A DNA stretch of 64,000 nucleotides from Protopterus annectens (taxonomy: Eukaryota > Chordata > Ceratodontiformes > Protopteridae), in contig NC_056750.1 in the NCBI RefSeq assembly GCF_019279795.1, forward strand, positions 694,907,894-694,971,893. The letters run 5' to 3'. The position numbers were made by a program, and so were the translations under genes. Below, piece after piece: positions 24,426-36,025 of the stretch (positions within the stretch are counted from its first letter, which is position 1; each line of letters opens with the position of its first letter). The notes below the pieces were generated by a model. That model was not told where the DNA came from and searched no databases. It saw nothing but the letters and a program-made list of their open reading frames with translations.

Positions 24426-27130
24426 CCTTTAAATTAATTAGATTTTATATAGAATCTTGAGATTGTTCGGTTTACAATTTGTTCACTGACTGTGTGTAAT
24501 AAAAATGTTTTATTATTTTTTGTCCACTTTTGTGCTGGTTTTTGATTTTGTATAGTATCCTTTGGCCCCATGCAGAGCTGTAAGGAGTTATGCTTTTGTG
24601 CAAAGTTTGTGTTCATTCCAAGCAGAAATAGCCCAGAAAAATGTGAAAATAAGATTGATGTGGAAGCCAAAAGAAAAAGAGCAAAGAGTGTAAAGTCCCA
24701 GAAGTACATATATAATGTCAAATGACATTCTTTGCACTATTCATCACACCTTCAGATTTACCTAATGCACTTTCATATGGAATAGAAACAGAACACAGAG
24801 TGCCGTCACCCAGAGCAAATGACATGAAAGTTAAAATAATTTATATAATTCCTGCCCTCTAACTGAAAACTACATGAAGTAAACCTTGTACTTGTTTCCA
24901 GTATTCTCAACCCTCAATGGGACAGCATTGTTTTCCAACAACATAGTTTCTAAAGAAAAGTTTGTTCAGGCATAGTGATATAACTGAAGTACAAATATTT
25001 TAAGTGACTTTCTTCTCAAGCAAACTGACAGTGCTGCTGAAATCCAGCATCAAAGTCTATAGTATTCTGGAAATGTGTTAAGTGATCTCCATCAACAAAA
25101 TGTTTTACTGTCATAAAGTAATGGAGCACAAGACCTCTTCTCAGAACCATAGTTAGGGTAGAGGTAAGAGCTGCCCAGGGGGGGTTGCAATCTGATCATT
25201 AATACAGAAATACAGTACTGGTAATGTATATGTGTATGTATGAATGTATTTATTTATTTACTTACTTACTTACATTTGGTAACACAGTAGGTGGACTAGT
25301 CCAGGACACTTTTCAGAGACAACCTGGATGCCAACAGTTCAGTAAGCTTCAAAATTTGGCATTTTTGCATTCATTTAAGCAACTGTGATCATGCAACTGT
25401 TTAAATTAATGAATGGTATAATATTAATATTTTAGTTCTTGTTGTGCCTCATTAATATTTAAATACTCCCACACTTACTAATAGTCTGTCTACTAAGTGT
25501 CTGATTTAATTATCAAAAAAAATCGTGATTTATGGGTTACATCGCCCCTGGCAGAAGGTTGTAAATGGAGATACACAATTTACTCAGAAATATAAACATG
25601 GTGAAAAGGTGTTTGAGAATTATAAAGGGGAGTGGGAGGATATATACTTTGTGACTCATTTTGTGCCATTTGTTGAAGGTATATCACATACCTTGAGCAA
25701 ACATGGTATATTATTACATTGGATATAATGTATAAGAATTTGAAATTGAATATTTCATATGGAAATTCACCTAGCATAGCAAGTACATACACACACACAC
25801 ACATGGATCCCTATCAGTTAACCGAATGTACATAACACAAAAACTCAAATCACCCAAAAGACAACATCCAAATCGCACATCAACAACACTTAGCAATACC
25901 GAAATGCATAACACTGAAAAACCTGCTACGGATGTTACACTCCACTCCTGACATCCTACCCACTGTTGTGAATACAAACAAAACAATACCTTCATGCTTT
26001 TTATGAAAAGAAATATCTCAAAAGTCCTCAGCGTATACCACATAACCTCTCATAAATTACACTGAACTTTAAAGGGACAGACACCTATTTACACTAAAAC
26101 TACCATTTCCACACATATAAAATGGCTGTTATAGCTTTAAGAACTTCCATGACATGATCTATGCAATTAAAGCACATAATTTAAAAACACAAATCTACCT
26201 TTTTCAATATTTTTTGCCGCCTGTGCCCCCACACCCCTTGCAAATGATATATACCAACTCCAAGATCACACTACAGTGGGAAAAAGGGTACATTTCCTGA
26301 TCCACAGTGAACCGCAATCTCCATTCAGAAGTTTTGAGTGGTATGTGACGTCAGTAGCTGTTTTTTCCATGTTATGCATTTTGGCATTCTAAACTTTCAT
26401 TCCTGTGTGATTTTGATGATGTCGTCCTGGAGTTTTAATTTTCGGTGTTATGTACATTCAATTGATAGTGACCCATATATACAGATATATAGTTAATGGA
26501 TGTGAAGGCTTATCTCCACATGGGAGGTGCAGGGGGTTTGAGGCATTAAAATGTTTTAAGGTTTGCATCCTCGGGGAAGTATCACATTATTGAGTGCCAG
26601 CGACTCATGTTTTTTTAAGTTTTATGGCTGTATAATGGGGTGCTTATTAAATGAGAAGCAATTATTCATAGTAAATCCTAATGCCAAGTAAACACAATTA
26701 AAAATAGGTACGAAAAGGGTGAGCAGGCAGATAGTCATGATTTAAGGGGACAAGCGAGGTGAAAATTAAACTTCTTAAATGAATCAGATTGTTATACCTG
26801 AGTGATTACAAAGAAAGACTAATCTGCAATCTTCTAGCAAATTGCACAAACTTTGTGAGAATGTGACAGAGAATACAGCATGTAATGCAAGCATTTACCT
26901 GTGCTGACAAGAACCCATGATGCACATCAAGGGTAAAACAGATTAGGCAATGGAAGGATGCAGGAAAAAGATGCCCACCAAGTCAGACATGTTATTGGTT
27001 CATTAAAAGTAGAGTAAATTAAAAATGGTTTTGACAAGCAGAGCAACAAATCAAACAGATATTGTAAAGTAAGGCATTGTATGGATGCTTTTTGGTGGGT
27101 GAAGGACCCATATATATCTATACATATCTA
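24426..27130. other. Unassigned spacer with two small repeat traces
   Basis: No gene is recognised. Around 25244-25275 a (TTTA)n(CTTA)n stretch, read on the minus strand as (TAAG)n(TAAA)n after CCTGGACTAG, resembles a LINE 3' tail. At 26215-26290 a GC-rich segment (GCCCCCACACCCC, ATATATACCAACTCCAAGA) recurs at 4715-4770 and 53065-53135. A short (CA)n lies at 25788-25802. Confidence 0.45.
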
Positions 27131-27132
27131 TC

Positions 27133-27136
<4 letters not shown>

Positions 27137-27183
<47 letters not shown>
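27137..27183. repeat. (TA)n microsatellite
   Basis: About 23 TA units. The frame spelling Tyr-Ile repeats is an artefact. Confidence 0.97.
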
Positions 27184-27187
<4 letters not shown>

Positions 27188-27299
27188 CCCTTCATTTTGT
27201 TGAATGCCCGTCTATTTGACAAATGCATGGGATCTTGTCTAATTTTGATGGTACAGATAGCCGAGATGCAAATTTTGAAGTTATGTTTTGTTGTAATTG

Positions 27300-27630
27300 A
27301 GTAGGATTGGAGGGGGTGAGAGTGTGGGTGGATGTGTTTGAGTTAGAGTTACGGTCAAGGGATAGGTATTGTATGTCTGTGTAAATGTGTGTGCATTTTA
27401 GGGTTAGTGCCATGGTTAGGTGAGGGAATAGATGTAGTGTCTTTAGTGTGTGTTCGTGAGTGTTTGTGCTTGTGTCTGTGTATATGTGCCTTGTGTTCTG
27501 GCTGTGTTACTGGAACGGTTTTATTATGGTAAGGTATAGTGTTTGGGTTTGCAGAAGGGGTCGCATCAGCACTTATTACTAAGATGGTGCAGGGGGAAGA
27601 GATTCAGTAACCTTTTTGAAGACGTCGAGC
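27300..27630. mobile_element. Possible interior of the TTAGGG-rich MITE family
   Basis: G/T-rich plus strand with TTAGGGTTAG, GGTTAGGTG, a GTGTGTG-rich stretch and GTAAGGTATAGTG resembles the interiors of the elements at 1-373, 38028-38662 and 54456-55118, but is more diverged. No terminal repeats or TSD were found. Confidence 0.35.
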
Positions 27631-27659
27631 AGGTTAAGTAGTTAGGATCCGCCCTTGAT

Positions 27660-27960
27660 AAAACTGAACTAGCTAGGGTCAAGAGTCTGTTCATAGGTTT
27701 AGAGATTCATAGAAGATTATAGGCTAATTGCTTATAAGCCTTTAAAAGACTAGCCAATATAACCCAGTTTTACTCATATATGGCCTCTAGGAGCAAGAGG
27801 ATAGCATGGGCCTGTGCTGATGCCTTGAATATGTTGCAGACTGCCCTTGTCCTTAAGGAACATAGGTGCTACTCCATGTATGAGTTTGTCATTCTCCATC
27901 CATTCATCCAAATGCATTTGAAGAGGGCCAGGGAAGGGCTCTGCTTAATGTGAATGTAGG
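27660..27960 (-). pseudogene. CR1-like LINE 3' end
   Basis: On the minus strand TTCAAATGCATTTGGATGAA then TGGATGGAGAATGAC parallels TTCAAGAAAATTCTTGATGA then GTGGATGGGAAATAG at 16458-16487 (the last residues of ORF2). About 200 bp later come TTGGCTAGTC, GCCTATAATCTTC and TATGAATCTCTAAACCTATG, matching the CR1-like 3' terminus near 16580-16640. It is a short tail fragment with no RT. Confidence 0.6.
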
Positions 27961-28770
27961 TTCCTTATGCCATTATTTATTAATTCCATAATGATCCTTT
28001 CCATAGCCAAGTGAAAGGAGTACCATCACCTATCTGCTTCCCACAAATGGAGATCTTCCGGGCCATAGCAGTTCAGGTCATTGTAACAGCATCTGCACTG
28101 ATTAAACATTCCAATTAACAAACAGCCATCCCCAGAATTGGCAGTACAGGAGACAATGCAAAACTTTCATCTTTTTTACGTACAAGACAGGCTTTTTCCA
28201 TATGTCAATAAAATCAGTGGCTGACCTCAAAAATACAGTGCAAAGCAAAATGGCAGTGTGAGAGTCGTACCCTACATAGGACTGTAGATGATGTTTAGTG
28301 CCCTTCAAAGGTGTGGAACACACTTAAATATATAGACATCTTCCATGAAGAAATGGGTGTGTATGAGGAGGGAGCGAGGTAGATGAAAGTGTCTGCTCCT
28401 AATAAAACTGGTGTGCTTATGCAAAACTTAGAGCTTTATACAGAAGGTGGAAGATAAGCTGATTAGGAAATGTCAAGTACTTAGCAGTATTTTTGGGAGC
28501 TCCATTCTGTATGCTAAAAAACTGCAACAAAGAAAAATGAGCAACAGTCCTACTTCTCTAGCTTGAATCACAGTCTGCCCCACAGAAGCAGTGTGCACAC
28601 AGAAAACAGCCCACAAAAGGTATGCCAAGATATACATTACAGTGTTAAGAGATGTATGTGTGGTGTCACACATCTGGGGCTTATCATTTGTTGAATGTGG
28701 CCTCAAGCTGAGTGGGCAGGTGAATTTATGCTGTAGCAGGGTCCAACTGCTGTCCTGTACTGTCTCATAC
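27961..28770. other. Unassigned spacer
   Basis: No recognisable gene or repeat. Confidence 0.4.
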
Positions 28771-28780
28771 ATACATACCT

Positions 28781-29060
28781 AGCAAGGGGTGGCAGATCAC
28801 TCACTTAGTAGAGACCCCCTCCCCATCTAGACAGCTCTAGCCATTGTAACTTTAGCATTTGTAACTAATTGTACCCATGCAATTTTTCACATGCACACGT
28901 AGCAGGGGATGCCAACCCATTGATACAGGGTAGGCAACCATACCATGCATGCAGCCTTAGGATTTATAACACCACTGTTTGTAACCCACTGCATTCACAC
29001 ATTTGCTTATATATAGACATAGCAGAGGTGCAATCACTGACACAAGACAGCCCCTCTGTC
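28781..29060. repeat. Imperfect 120-bp tandem repeat
   Basis: AGCAAGGGGT (28781), AGCAGGGGAT (28901) and AGCAGAGGTG (29021) begin successive units exactly 120 bp apart. Each unit has a middle part like TTTGTAACCCACTGCATTCA. A further unit piece (CACTTGTAACCCATTGCAGT) lies at about 29650, on the other side of the PLE fragment at 29065-29590, so the PLE appears to have landed in this array. Divergence between units is high. Confidence 0.65.
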
Positions 29061-29064
29061 ATTC

Positions 29065-29357
29065 TAAAAATGTAGTATATGCAGCCTTATGTAATACCTG
29101 TTCAGCCTTTTATAAAGGCAAAACATCAAGAAAGTTGAAAGAACAAATTTAGGAGCATTTAATGGATATAAAGAAGAACAGGATTACTAATGCCATATAT
29201 AAGCATATTAAGGAATTTGTATAGCATAAGTTTAAGTTTGTAATGTTGGAACATATCAATAAATATCCCACAGGATTCATTATGGATGAACATTTGTTAA
29301 AAAGTGAGTTAAAATGGCAAATAGTGTGTAATGCCTTGAATTTCCCAGTTCAGTAAT
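29065..29357 (+). pseudogene. PLE GIY-YIG endonuclease, C-terminal part
   Basis: The frame reads VYAALCNTCSAFYKGKTSRK, then a stop where Arg/Tyr-Ile-type residues are expected, then EHLMDIKKNRITNAIYKHI, HKFKFVMLEHINKYPTGF and LLKSELKWQIVCNAL. This follows the Penelope GIY-YIG pattern: VYxxxCxxCxxFYVGKT, then EH, then a HI/KH helix, FKFxxLE, and E-KWQI-NAL at the end. In-frame stops (before EHLMD and after KEFV) make it inactive. The upstream RT is missing. It differs clearly in sequence from families A and B, so it is a separate PLE family. Confidence 0.75.
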
Positions 29358-29493
29358 ACCCATTTTAAAATTAAAGTATTATAATGCTTAATTTGTTAAT
29401 TGATTAAGGGAATCTAGATTTTAGTGGATATTTGGATCATGTGATGATAAAAATTATGGTATTTAATTCTGGTTTTTAAAAGTTTGAGCTGTA

Positions 29494-29531
29494 CTGAGGA
29501 AATTCTGTAAAATAAGAATGAAAATGATTAG
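29494..29531 (+). ncRNA. Hammerhead ribozyme motif (PLE family D)
   Basis: CTGAGGA (29494-29500), then A, then ATTCT (29502-29506) pairing perfectly with AGAAT (29515-29519), then GAAA (29520-29523). Stem III would be AA/UU with a UGA loop, followed by A at the cleavage position (29530). No convincing stem I was found, so activity is doubtful. Position after the GIY-YIG stop supports a PLE terminal-repeat hammerhead. Confidence 0.6.
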
Positions 29532-30074
29532 CATGTTTGTTGGTTTTATTTTTTATAATTTTAATAAAGTATTTTCCTGCATATCCATTGAACACTGTGT
29601 AGCTTCTCTAGCTTGATTCCAGCCCCCATAATTGCCTTAGTGACACCAGCACTTGTAACCCATTGCAGTCATACATCACTTTACATACAGAAAAACAGAA
29701 TGACAGCCCAGAAGTAGAATGGCTGAACGCTGCTGCCATAAGCAATATGTGGAACATATGAGGCCCCACATTGCATCCATCCTGCCGTACCAACCCATGC
29801 ACTAACGTGACTGCCTAGGTTCACTGTGACATAGCTGTCTCTTTACACTCATACATGACTTCCCAATTTATGATATCTTGTCACCCTAGGTATAAAAATG
29901 TCTACTAAAGATAATGGGCAGCAAAGACCCTCCAGGGAGGAGCCAACCAAGATGTCTGACTAAAGTGCTACTCTAGTTTGAAGTAAGAAAAACATAAAAG
30001 AAGTTAAGTAAAAGTGGAAACAGAAGTAACATAATGAGCAGAAACATTGTGCCACAATAGAGGTAACAATGTAC

Positions 30075-30600
30075 TAGCCAAAAGAAATGGAACCTAGTGT
30101 CAGATATGGGAAGATTGATTCAGATGATGGAGAAAATCTCAAGGAGTACAACTTTCCTGATGGAATCGGTAAGGGTCCAGCAGCAGGAAATTGAAGGAAA
30201 ATGAGAAGAAAAGCAAGAATGCAAAGAAGAAAGACACAAAATACAGATGGCCGACTGACAATGTGGCATGGAATGACTAAAAACCCTGGGGATGAAGTGA
30301 AAGAGCAGAAAAGACTGTGATGTGCATGGAACAAATGAAGGAGGGGGACTTGGGAATCACAGCATTCTAGAAGAACTATACATTTGTTTTGCAGAATCTT
30401 GATAAAGAATGTATATGTGTATATAAAGCCATCTAAGAACCTAGGCATGGAACTGGACAGAATACACAAAATGTCTAAAATCAGTGGGGGCCAGATGACA
30501 GCCAAGACGTGCTGTGAAATCTTCACTCCTACACAAGAGAAGAATGGTTTATCAGGAATGTCAGTAAAACAAAGATGTTAAGCCAGGAATAGACGGAAAT
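30075..30600 (+). pseudogene. Possible L1-like ORF1 remnant
   Basis: Broken plus-strand frames include SDDGENLKEYNFPDGIG and, at 30439-30560, LGMELDRIHKMSK followed by MTAKTCCEIFTPTQEKNGL. L1 ORF1 proteins have a similar stretch (an LDRAHR-like motif, then a basic strand, then a KE-IL helix). The likeness is weak and the region has many stops. It could be unrelated. Confidence 0.3.
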
Positions 30601-30734
30601 TAAAATCACTGCAGTTTATTCAAGCAGGCTACATCACCAAAGGCAAGAATACAACATAATTAGAGAGGCACCAAGAAGAAAAGTGGTGAACTCCTGACTC
30701 CAATACACAGCAAACCTGCTGATAACTGTGACAG

Positions 30735-30990
30735 GGCATTGGGAGGTGGCATAATAGTTGAGTGTTAACCTCAAAAACACAATGTACTGAGTTAGTTAAG
30801 TGTTAGCCTCAAAAACACAATGTACAGAGTTAGTTAAGTGTTAGCCTCAAAAACACAATGTACAGAGTTTGATTCTCATCTTTGAAATAATGCAGCCGGA
30901 TTTAAAATGGATTACAAGGGTAGCTAACCTAGTACTTAAATATGAACCTCAGAACCAGGCCTTCCTATAAACCACAAGCGGCTGGAACCA
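30735..30990 (+). mobile_element. tRNA-derived SINE with a triplicated segment
   Basis: TGGCATAATAGTTGAGTG (A box region, near 30747) and GAGTTTGATTCTCA (B box, near 30865) are tRNA-like promoter parts, and the body (GCAGCCGGATTTAAAATGG, TATGAACCTC) parallels the SINE at 45340. Between the boxes a 38-bp unit starting AGTTAAGTGTTAGCCTC is present three times (30756, 30794, 30832). This widens the A-B distance to about 115 bp from the usual 35 or so. Confidence 0.7.
30756..30869. repeat. 38-bp tandem triplication inside a SINE
   Basis: Three units start at 30756, 30794 and 30832. Units 2 and 3 are identical over 38 bp; unit 1 differs at a few positions (GTTGAG for GTTAAG, TTAACC for TTAGCC, ACTGAG for ACAGAG). 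Confidence 0.95.
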
Positions 30991-31010
30991 GGAATTCTAC
31001 TCTACAAAGA

Positions 31011-32904
31011 CAATTATAGGTTATTTTGAATGCACGCATTAGGCTTCTTTACAACTCATCTAGTCCCATTAAACTTGTAGCTGTGACACTACTCTATGCA
31101 AAGTTGACCAGATTGAATGTAATATTGGGTGGGATTGTGCTGAATAGGGGAAGAGTGGATCGGGTCCCCCTTTAATTTGCTCCAGATGTGTATTATAGTG
31201 TGCTTGCTGCATCTGTTTGCTCTGTGACAGTGCTAGTCTATATATCTACCACCCTGCATTCTTGTTACTTTCCCTTCTTTTTTCACACATGGCTGTAGAG
31301 GTCCTTATTATCATCATCATGTGTCCTGATGGCATGTTTTACCTGAAGGGAAGCTTTGCTTTTGATTGTTTAAATAAATCATTTTTGGATGAGGTTACCC
31401 TTATTATTGCATTGAGTTTGGAATAGTTTGAAAACTTTTTTTTCATTTAGTTTAATAATGTATTATTTTTTTTGTAATTCCAACCCTTAGATTGATTACA
31501 GAATTTTCCACTAAATATATATCAAACAGGAATGCATTTACAAAAGTAGTTTAAAGTGTTGGTGAGGGCCATGACTTGTTCACTAAAAGGCTGAGCAGGG
31601 GATTGGCTAACATACAGTCACAAATGGTAAATGCAAGGTGATTCTTAATATCTCTATTGATGATATTTGAAAAATCATTAAAGTTGTCATTTATATATTA
31701 GTTTGATGTCATCTGTATAAGAAATACCTATGCAATCCAAATAAAAAAGAGGTGTGGCAGTATTTAACTTAAGCAGAGTTATCAGAGATGTTAGCAAAGA
31801 TGTTAGTCAAGGTTCTATGCAGCTTGCTTCATCCGCTGGCCAGTACTTTTATACATTCATTCAGGATTGTTAATACTTATGAAGTCTAGTAGTGATTGTA
31901 CCCGCTAACTTGTTGGGGCATAGTATTCCCACTCAGTGTGGGTTACTTTAGGTCACAGTCTGAAAATGATTTCTGTTTTTGGAAGAGTTATAAGTTTATG
32001 TTCATCATTCTGTTTTTGAAGTAACATGAGTAGGATGTGGTAACATATTACACAATTGTACCTTGCATTGCTCATTATATTCTGAGTGTCAAGTATTTCA
32101 CTCCCACAATTTCTTTCTGTAACACTGCTATAAAAGTCTGACTTGGGAAAATGGATACAACACCTCATTGTTAGAAAAAAAATTAGCCAGGTATTTTTGG
32201 AATGGAGGAAGACTATGTTGCATAGTATATTTTCTTTAGGGTGCAGGCGTTGATGAGTTGTAACTCATATTTATTGTTTATGGATTTAAGCTAAGAAAGT
32301 CCAGACAATAATCTGACCATACCTAAAAAAGCACTGAGAGAAAGAAAAGAATCTATTTACTACCTTCATCCCTTTTGCAGCTCATGCAAATGAGGAATTG
32401 GACCCCTATATTGCCCACCAAGTATTGAAAATTTCAATCCCCTGGCATGACATTGTGATTTATGCCAGTTGCTGAAGGCAATAATCTTTTCCATATGTTT
32501 TGGTTCCACCATTGTTAAATGAATAGTATCATCTGCAAAGATTCAGCAGCCTGAATAAGGGCAAGCAAAATGTTTGCCACATCCTTCTCTGCCATGGAGA
32601 CAGAGCTGAGTTTGTTGGGTCATTAATTTTGAGATTCTCATCTGTAAAGTCAAAGTCATTGCTAGAACCTGGATATTGAATTACCTTATTGCTGTCATCA
32701 AACAGATTCCAGGAGGTGTAATGCCATGACTCTCTCCTTATATTTCTGTTATTGCAATGAAACGTTAGTTCATCTAATGATAGTGTCGACATTTGTCAGA
32801 GCATTTTTCCTGTATGTTCTGTTTAGGTACTAAAGTTGGATTTGTCAGTTAATTGTTAACTTGTTTCCTTGTGAGTGGTCACTACTGACGATGTGTGTTG
32901 TGTG
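31011..32904. other. Unassigned spacer
   Basis: No recognisable gene, RNA or repeat. This is the left flank of PLE composite A. Confidence 0.45.
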
Positions 32905-32987
32905 ATTTTGCTTTACATCAAAATTTCCACGACACACAAACTGTAGAAGTAACACAAATGAAGGTAAAAGGCAAACTGATCCACACC

Positions 32988-33046
32988 CAAGTATTTATTT
33001 AGCACTTTCTTTTATAAAATATAAACTTCCTCAGAATAAAAACTTG
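32988..33046 (-). ncRNA. Hammerhead ribozyme, composite A left terminal repeat
   Basis: On the minus strand stem I 5' strand CAAGTTTTTATT (33046-33035) pairs with AATAAATACTTG (32999-32988), 11 of 12 positions. The core is CTGAGGA (33034-33028) and GAAA (33009-33006). Stem II GTTTATA/TATAAAA has six pairs with the closing base changed. Stem III is two pairs (AG/CU) with a UG loop, and the cleavage triplet is CUA. Type I hammerheads with this kind of minimal stem III are known from Penelope-like terminal repeats. Confidence 0.85.
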
Positions 33047-33195
33047 AATCATCATGGCCAACTCATTTATATATGCACTAAAAATCATGTGATAAAACTT
33101 GCCTCAGTTTGAAACTAGCATTTAAAGATATATTACATCTGCAATTAGTAACACATGCATTTTCATATACAATCATTGCATGCTTCCACACTGCT

Positions 33196-33426
33196 TTGTT
33201 TGTGTCTTTCTGCTTTTCCCGGTTAGGGGTCACCACAGCGGAACTCTGGTCCGCTAATGATTGGCAGTAGATTTTTATGTACTGGCTTGCCGGGCCTAAC
33301 GCACAACCTTCAACGAAGGAACGCCCATTCACGCATGTCGCTACACAGAAGATGCTCTAACTGAGAATCGAACGGGCAACGTCTAACTGTGAGGTGACAA
33401 TGCTATCGCAGCACCACCGCAGTATA
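33196..33426 (-). mobile_element. tRNA-derived SINE with RTE-type tail, 13-bp TSD
   Basis: CTTCCACACTGCT at 33183-33195 and 33427-33439 is a perfect 13-bp TSD. It interrupts the PLE terminal repeat; the other copies read AGCAGTGTGGAAG without a break. On the minus strand the head GGTGGTGCTGCGATAGC holds an A-box-like motif and CGTTCGATTCTC (33372-33361) a good B box, so it is driven by RNA polymerase III signals. The tail GCTGTGGTGACCCCTAACCG then GGAAAAGCAGAAAGAC is like the 3' end of the RTE-like LINE at 13085. Confidence 0.9.
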
Positions 33427-34183
33427 CTTCCACACTGCTAAGCTACACAATCACATATTTACATATAATATTGCTAAGATAACTAAAAAGCCACTACTAA
33501 ATAAATTCTTATATATGTAAATAAATAAAAGCATATGTGAATCTAGCTATCATGCTACCTATAACGTATAATATACAAAAAAATGATGACTTTAACACAG
33601 TGTATGCCCCATGAACATAATTATACCTAGATATCAAACTTAGCTTTCAGTCTCAAAATAGGACTGATGGAAACCACACATTTTAGTCCTGAATAACTAT
33701 TTTTATTTATTTATTTTATTTTCAGTTTGATTACCGGGGAAGTCCACTGGGCCAAGAAGTGCCCATTTTCAGTGGAGGCCCGGGGAGAAAAGCTCCATAA
33801 GCAATACAATACAAAAAAGGTTACATAATGTTAAAGGTAAAATACAAGAGTAAAATTCATACAGTCAGGAAATGCAAATGCATAAATGTACATCATAAGA
33901 CAGTGCAATACACATTTATTTTCCAGTGGCAATACAGATATTTACAATATTTACATACTTAGTGTCAAGTGAAAGTCAGCTAAGTCTATTTTTGAGGAAT
34001 AGAAATAAAGCTTGAGGGTAGAGTGGAGCAGGAGTATAGAGAGCTCAGTGGGGGAAATCCCTAGAATTTATATAGGGTGAAAGCAGGAACATTTCCATTT
34101 GGATGACAGGTAAGAAAAGTTGGGTCTTGAAGGATTCAGAGTTAGGTATAGTCCTAAGCGATGGAGGGAGGGTGTTCCATTTT

Positions 34184-36013
34184 TTACCTAGAGAGAAAGA
34201 GTAGAAGCTGGCCAGTGGGACGTTTGGGTTTGTGGATGGAGATTAGGTTTTGGTGTTCAGATCTCAGGGATCTGTTTGGGATGTATGGGGGAAGGATGTT
34301 TGTTAAGGCTAGGCATTTATCTGGGTAGAATATTAATTTGTGAGCGGTGGTTAGTTGGAGATAGTCTAGGTGGTTAGGGAGTTCTAGCCAATTCAGAGAT
34401 TGAAGGGTAAGGCAGTGGTGAGCTGAGGTTTTGGATTTAGTGGCAAATTTAGAGATCTTATTAGAGCAAATTTCAAGTTTTGATGTGTTGGGAGCAGACA
34501 GATTGGTTAGAAGAGGGGCTCCATATAGTAGAGAGGGTAGAAGGTAGGTAATTGCCAAGGTGTGCCTAGAGGAGTTGGAAAGAAATCTGTTATTCCTGAA
34601 GAGCATGCCTAACTTTTGGTGGGTTTTCTTTGTTTTGTTGTATGTGGAGATCGAATTTAAGGTGTTCGTCTATGGTAATGCCGAGGAGTTTTGCAGAAGG
34701 GAACACTTTAATAGCAGTGTTGGTTTGGCTTAGGACTTTGAAAGCATTTTTGTCAAAGGAGGAAACCCTGGTGGGGGGGGGATTAGTATTTTAGATTTAT
34801 TAGAATTGAGGGAGAAATGGTTTTGGTGCATCCAGTTCTCTGTAGTGGAGAAAGCTATTTGTGTTTTAGTCAGTAGTTCAGGAACGTTGGAGGCGGTACA
34901 AACTAAGGTAGAGTCATCAGCATATTGGGTGACTGTAGTGTCAGGGATGACAGTGTGAAGGTTATTTATAAAGATGTTGAAAAGCATGGGTCAGAGGATG
35001 GACCCCTGGGGAACGCCGGTAGGTGTAGGCAAGAAGGAAGAGGAAGAGTTCTTCCATCTGACAGCTTGAGATCTGTCTGATAGGTAACTGAAGAACCAGG
35101 ATAGAGTAGTAGGGGAGAGATTAAGGTTGGCGAGATGAAAGAGAAGGTGTGTGTGGGAGATGGTGTCAGAGGCTTTAGATAGATCTAGCAGTACTGTGGA
35201 TACTAGAAGTCCAGAATCTCAGGCTCGATTGACTGTTTCTAGGAAGGATAGTAAGGCAGTTATGGTGCTGTGGCCAGGGCGGAAGCTATGCTGGGTGGGT
35301 GTTAGTAGGTGATTCTGAGTTAAGAAAGGCAAAAGTTGTTGGTGGATACATTTTTCTAGAATTTTAGATACTGGAGAGTGTAGGGCAATGGGCGGAAGTT
35401 AGAAATAGTGGTGTTTTTACCTCCTTTGTGAAGAGGTAGAATGTAGGCTGAATGGCCAAAGTTTGGGTACATACTACTCTTTTAAGGATCTGTTAATCAG
35501 GATACTAATTGGCAGAGCAGTACCTTCGGCTGCACATTTGAGGAAGGAGGAGGGTATGTTGTCAGGGGCATTAGTGAATGGCTTAAGTTTGGATAAGAGC
35601 CTTTTTATAAAAATTGGTTAAAACTGGTTTGAGCTGGAAATTAAAGGGACAGTTATTAGGGTTGTTGGGTGTTGAGGAAAGGGAGTTGGGTGGCTTATTG
35701 TTTGGGAATGTTTTGGTTAGCTTAGCTATGGATTCTGTAAAGAAAGTGTTGAAGTGAGAGCTCAGCTCCATGTCAGTTAAACAAGGGTCAGGGCAGGGAT
35801 TATTCCTGGACCCTGGGTGGAGAAGGGAGTTAACTGATTTCCAGAATTGTTTAGGGTTCTTATTATTTTTGGACTGAAGTTTATTATAGTAGTTTTTTTT
35901 TGTCCAAGGTGATTAGTTTTTTTTACTTGGTTGTGGAGTTGGGTGTATTGGAGCAAGGCAGAAGGCAGTTTATTTTTCTGATAAAGCTTCCAGGATTTGT
36001 CTCTGTGACGCAT
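34184..36013 (-). pseudogene. L2-like LINE linker, RT and C-terminal domain
   Basis: Frames at 36013-35777 (SWKLYQKNKLPSALLQYTQL, RT linker) and 35771-35583 lead into RT blocks that can be followed in shifting frames through 35560-35000. The frame 34987-34730 gives LFNIFINNLHTVIP and QYADDSTLVC, with the intact YADD catalytic box, then TTENWMHQNHFSLNSNKS. The frame 34606-34184 gives the C-terminal region with LLPSLLYGAPLLTNLS and SLNWLELPNHLDYLQL. A run of nine G on the plus strand near 34780 marks one frameshift. At least four frame breaks occur, yet the active site survives, so decay is moderate. Confidence 0.85.
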
Positions 36014-36025
36014 GATTTGTTTAGT

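Larger units (their letters stand above)
29065..29590 (+). mobile_element. PLE family D, 3' fragment
   Basis: It contains the GIY-YIG coding end, a hammerhead-like motif about 140 bp after the stop, and AATAAAG near 29566. That is the order (GIY-YIG, then hammerhead, then terminus) also seen in composite A. The rest of the element is absent. It is bounded on both sides by pieces of the 120-bp repeat. Confidence 0.65.

Noticed and set aside
27077-27304. 75-codon frame with Tyr-Ile repeats
   Set aside because: It is a TA microsatellite artefact.
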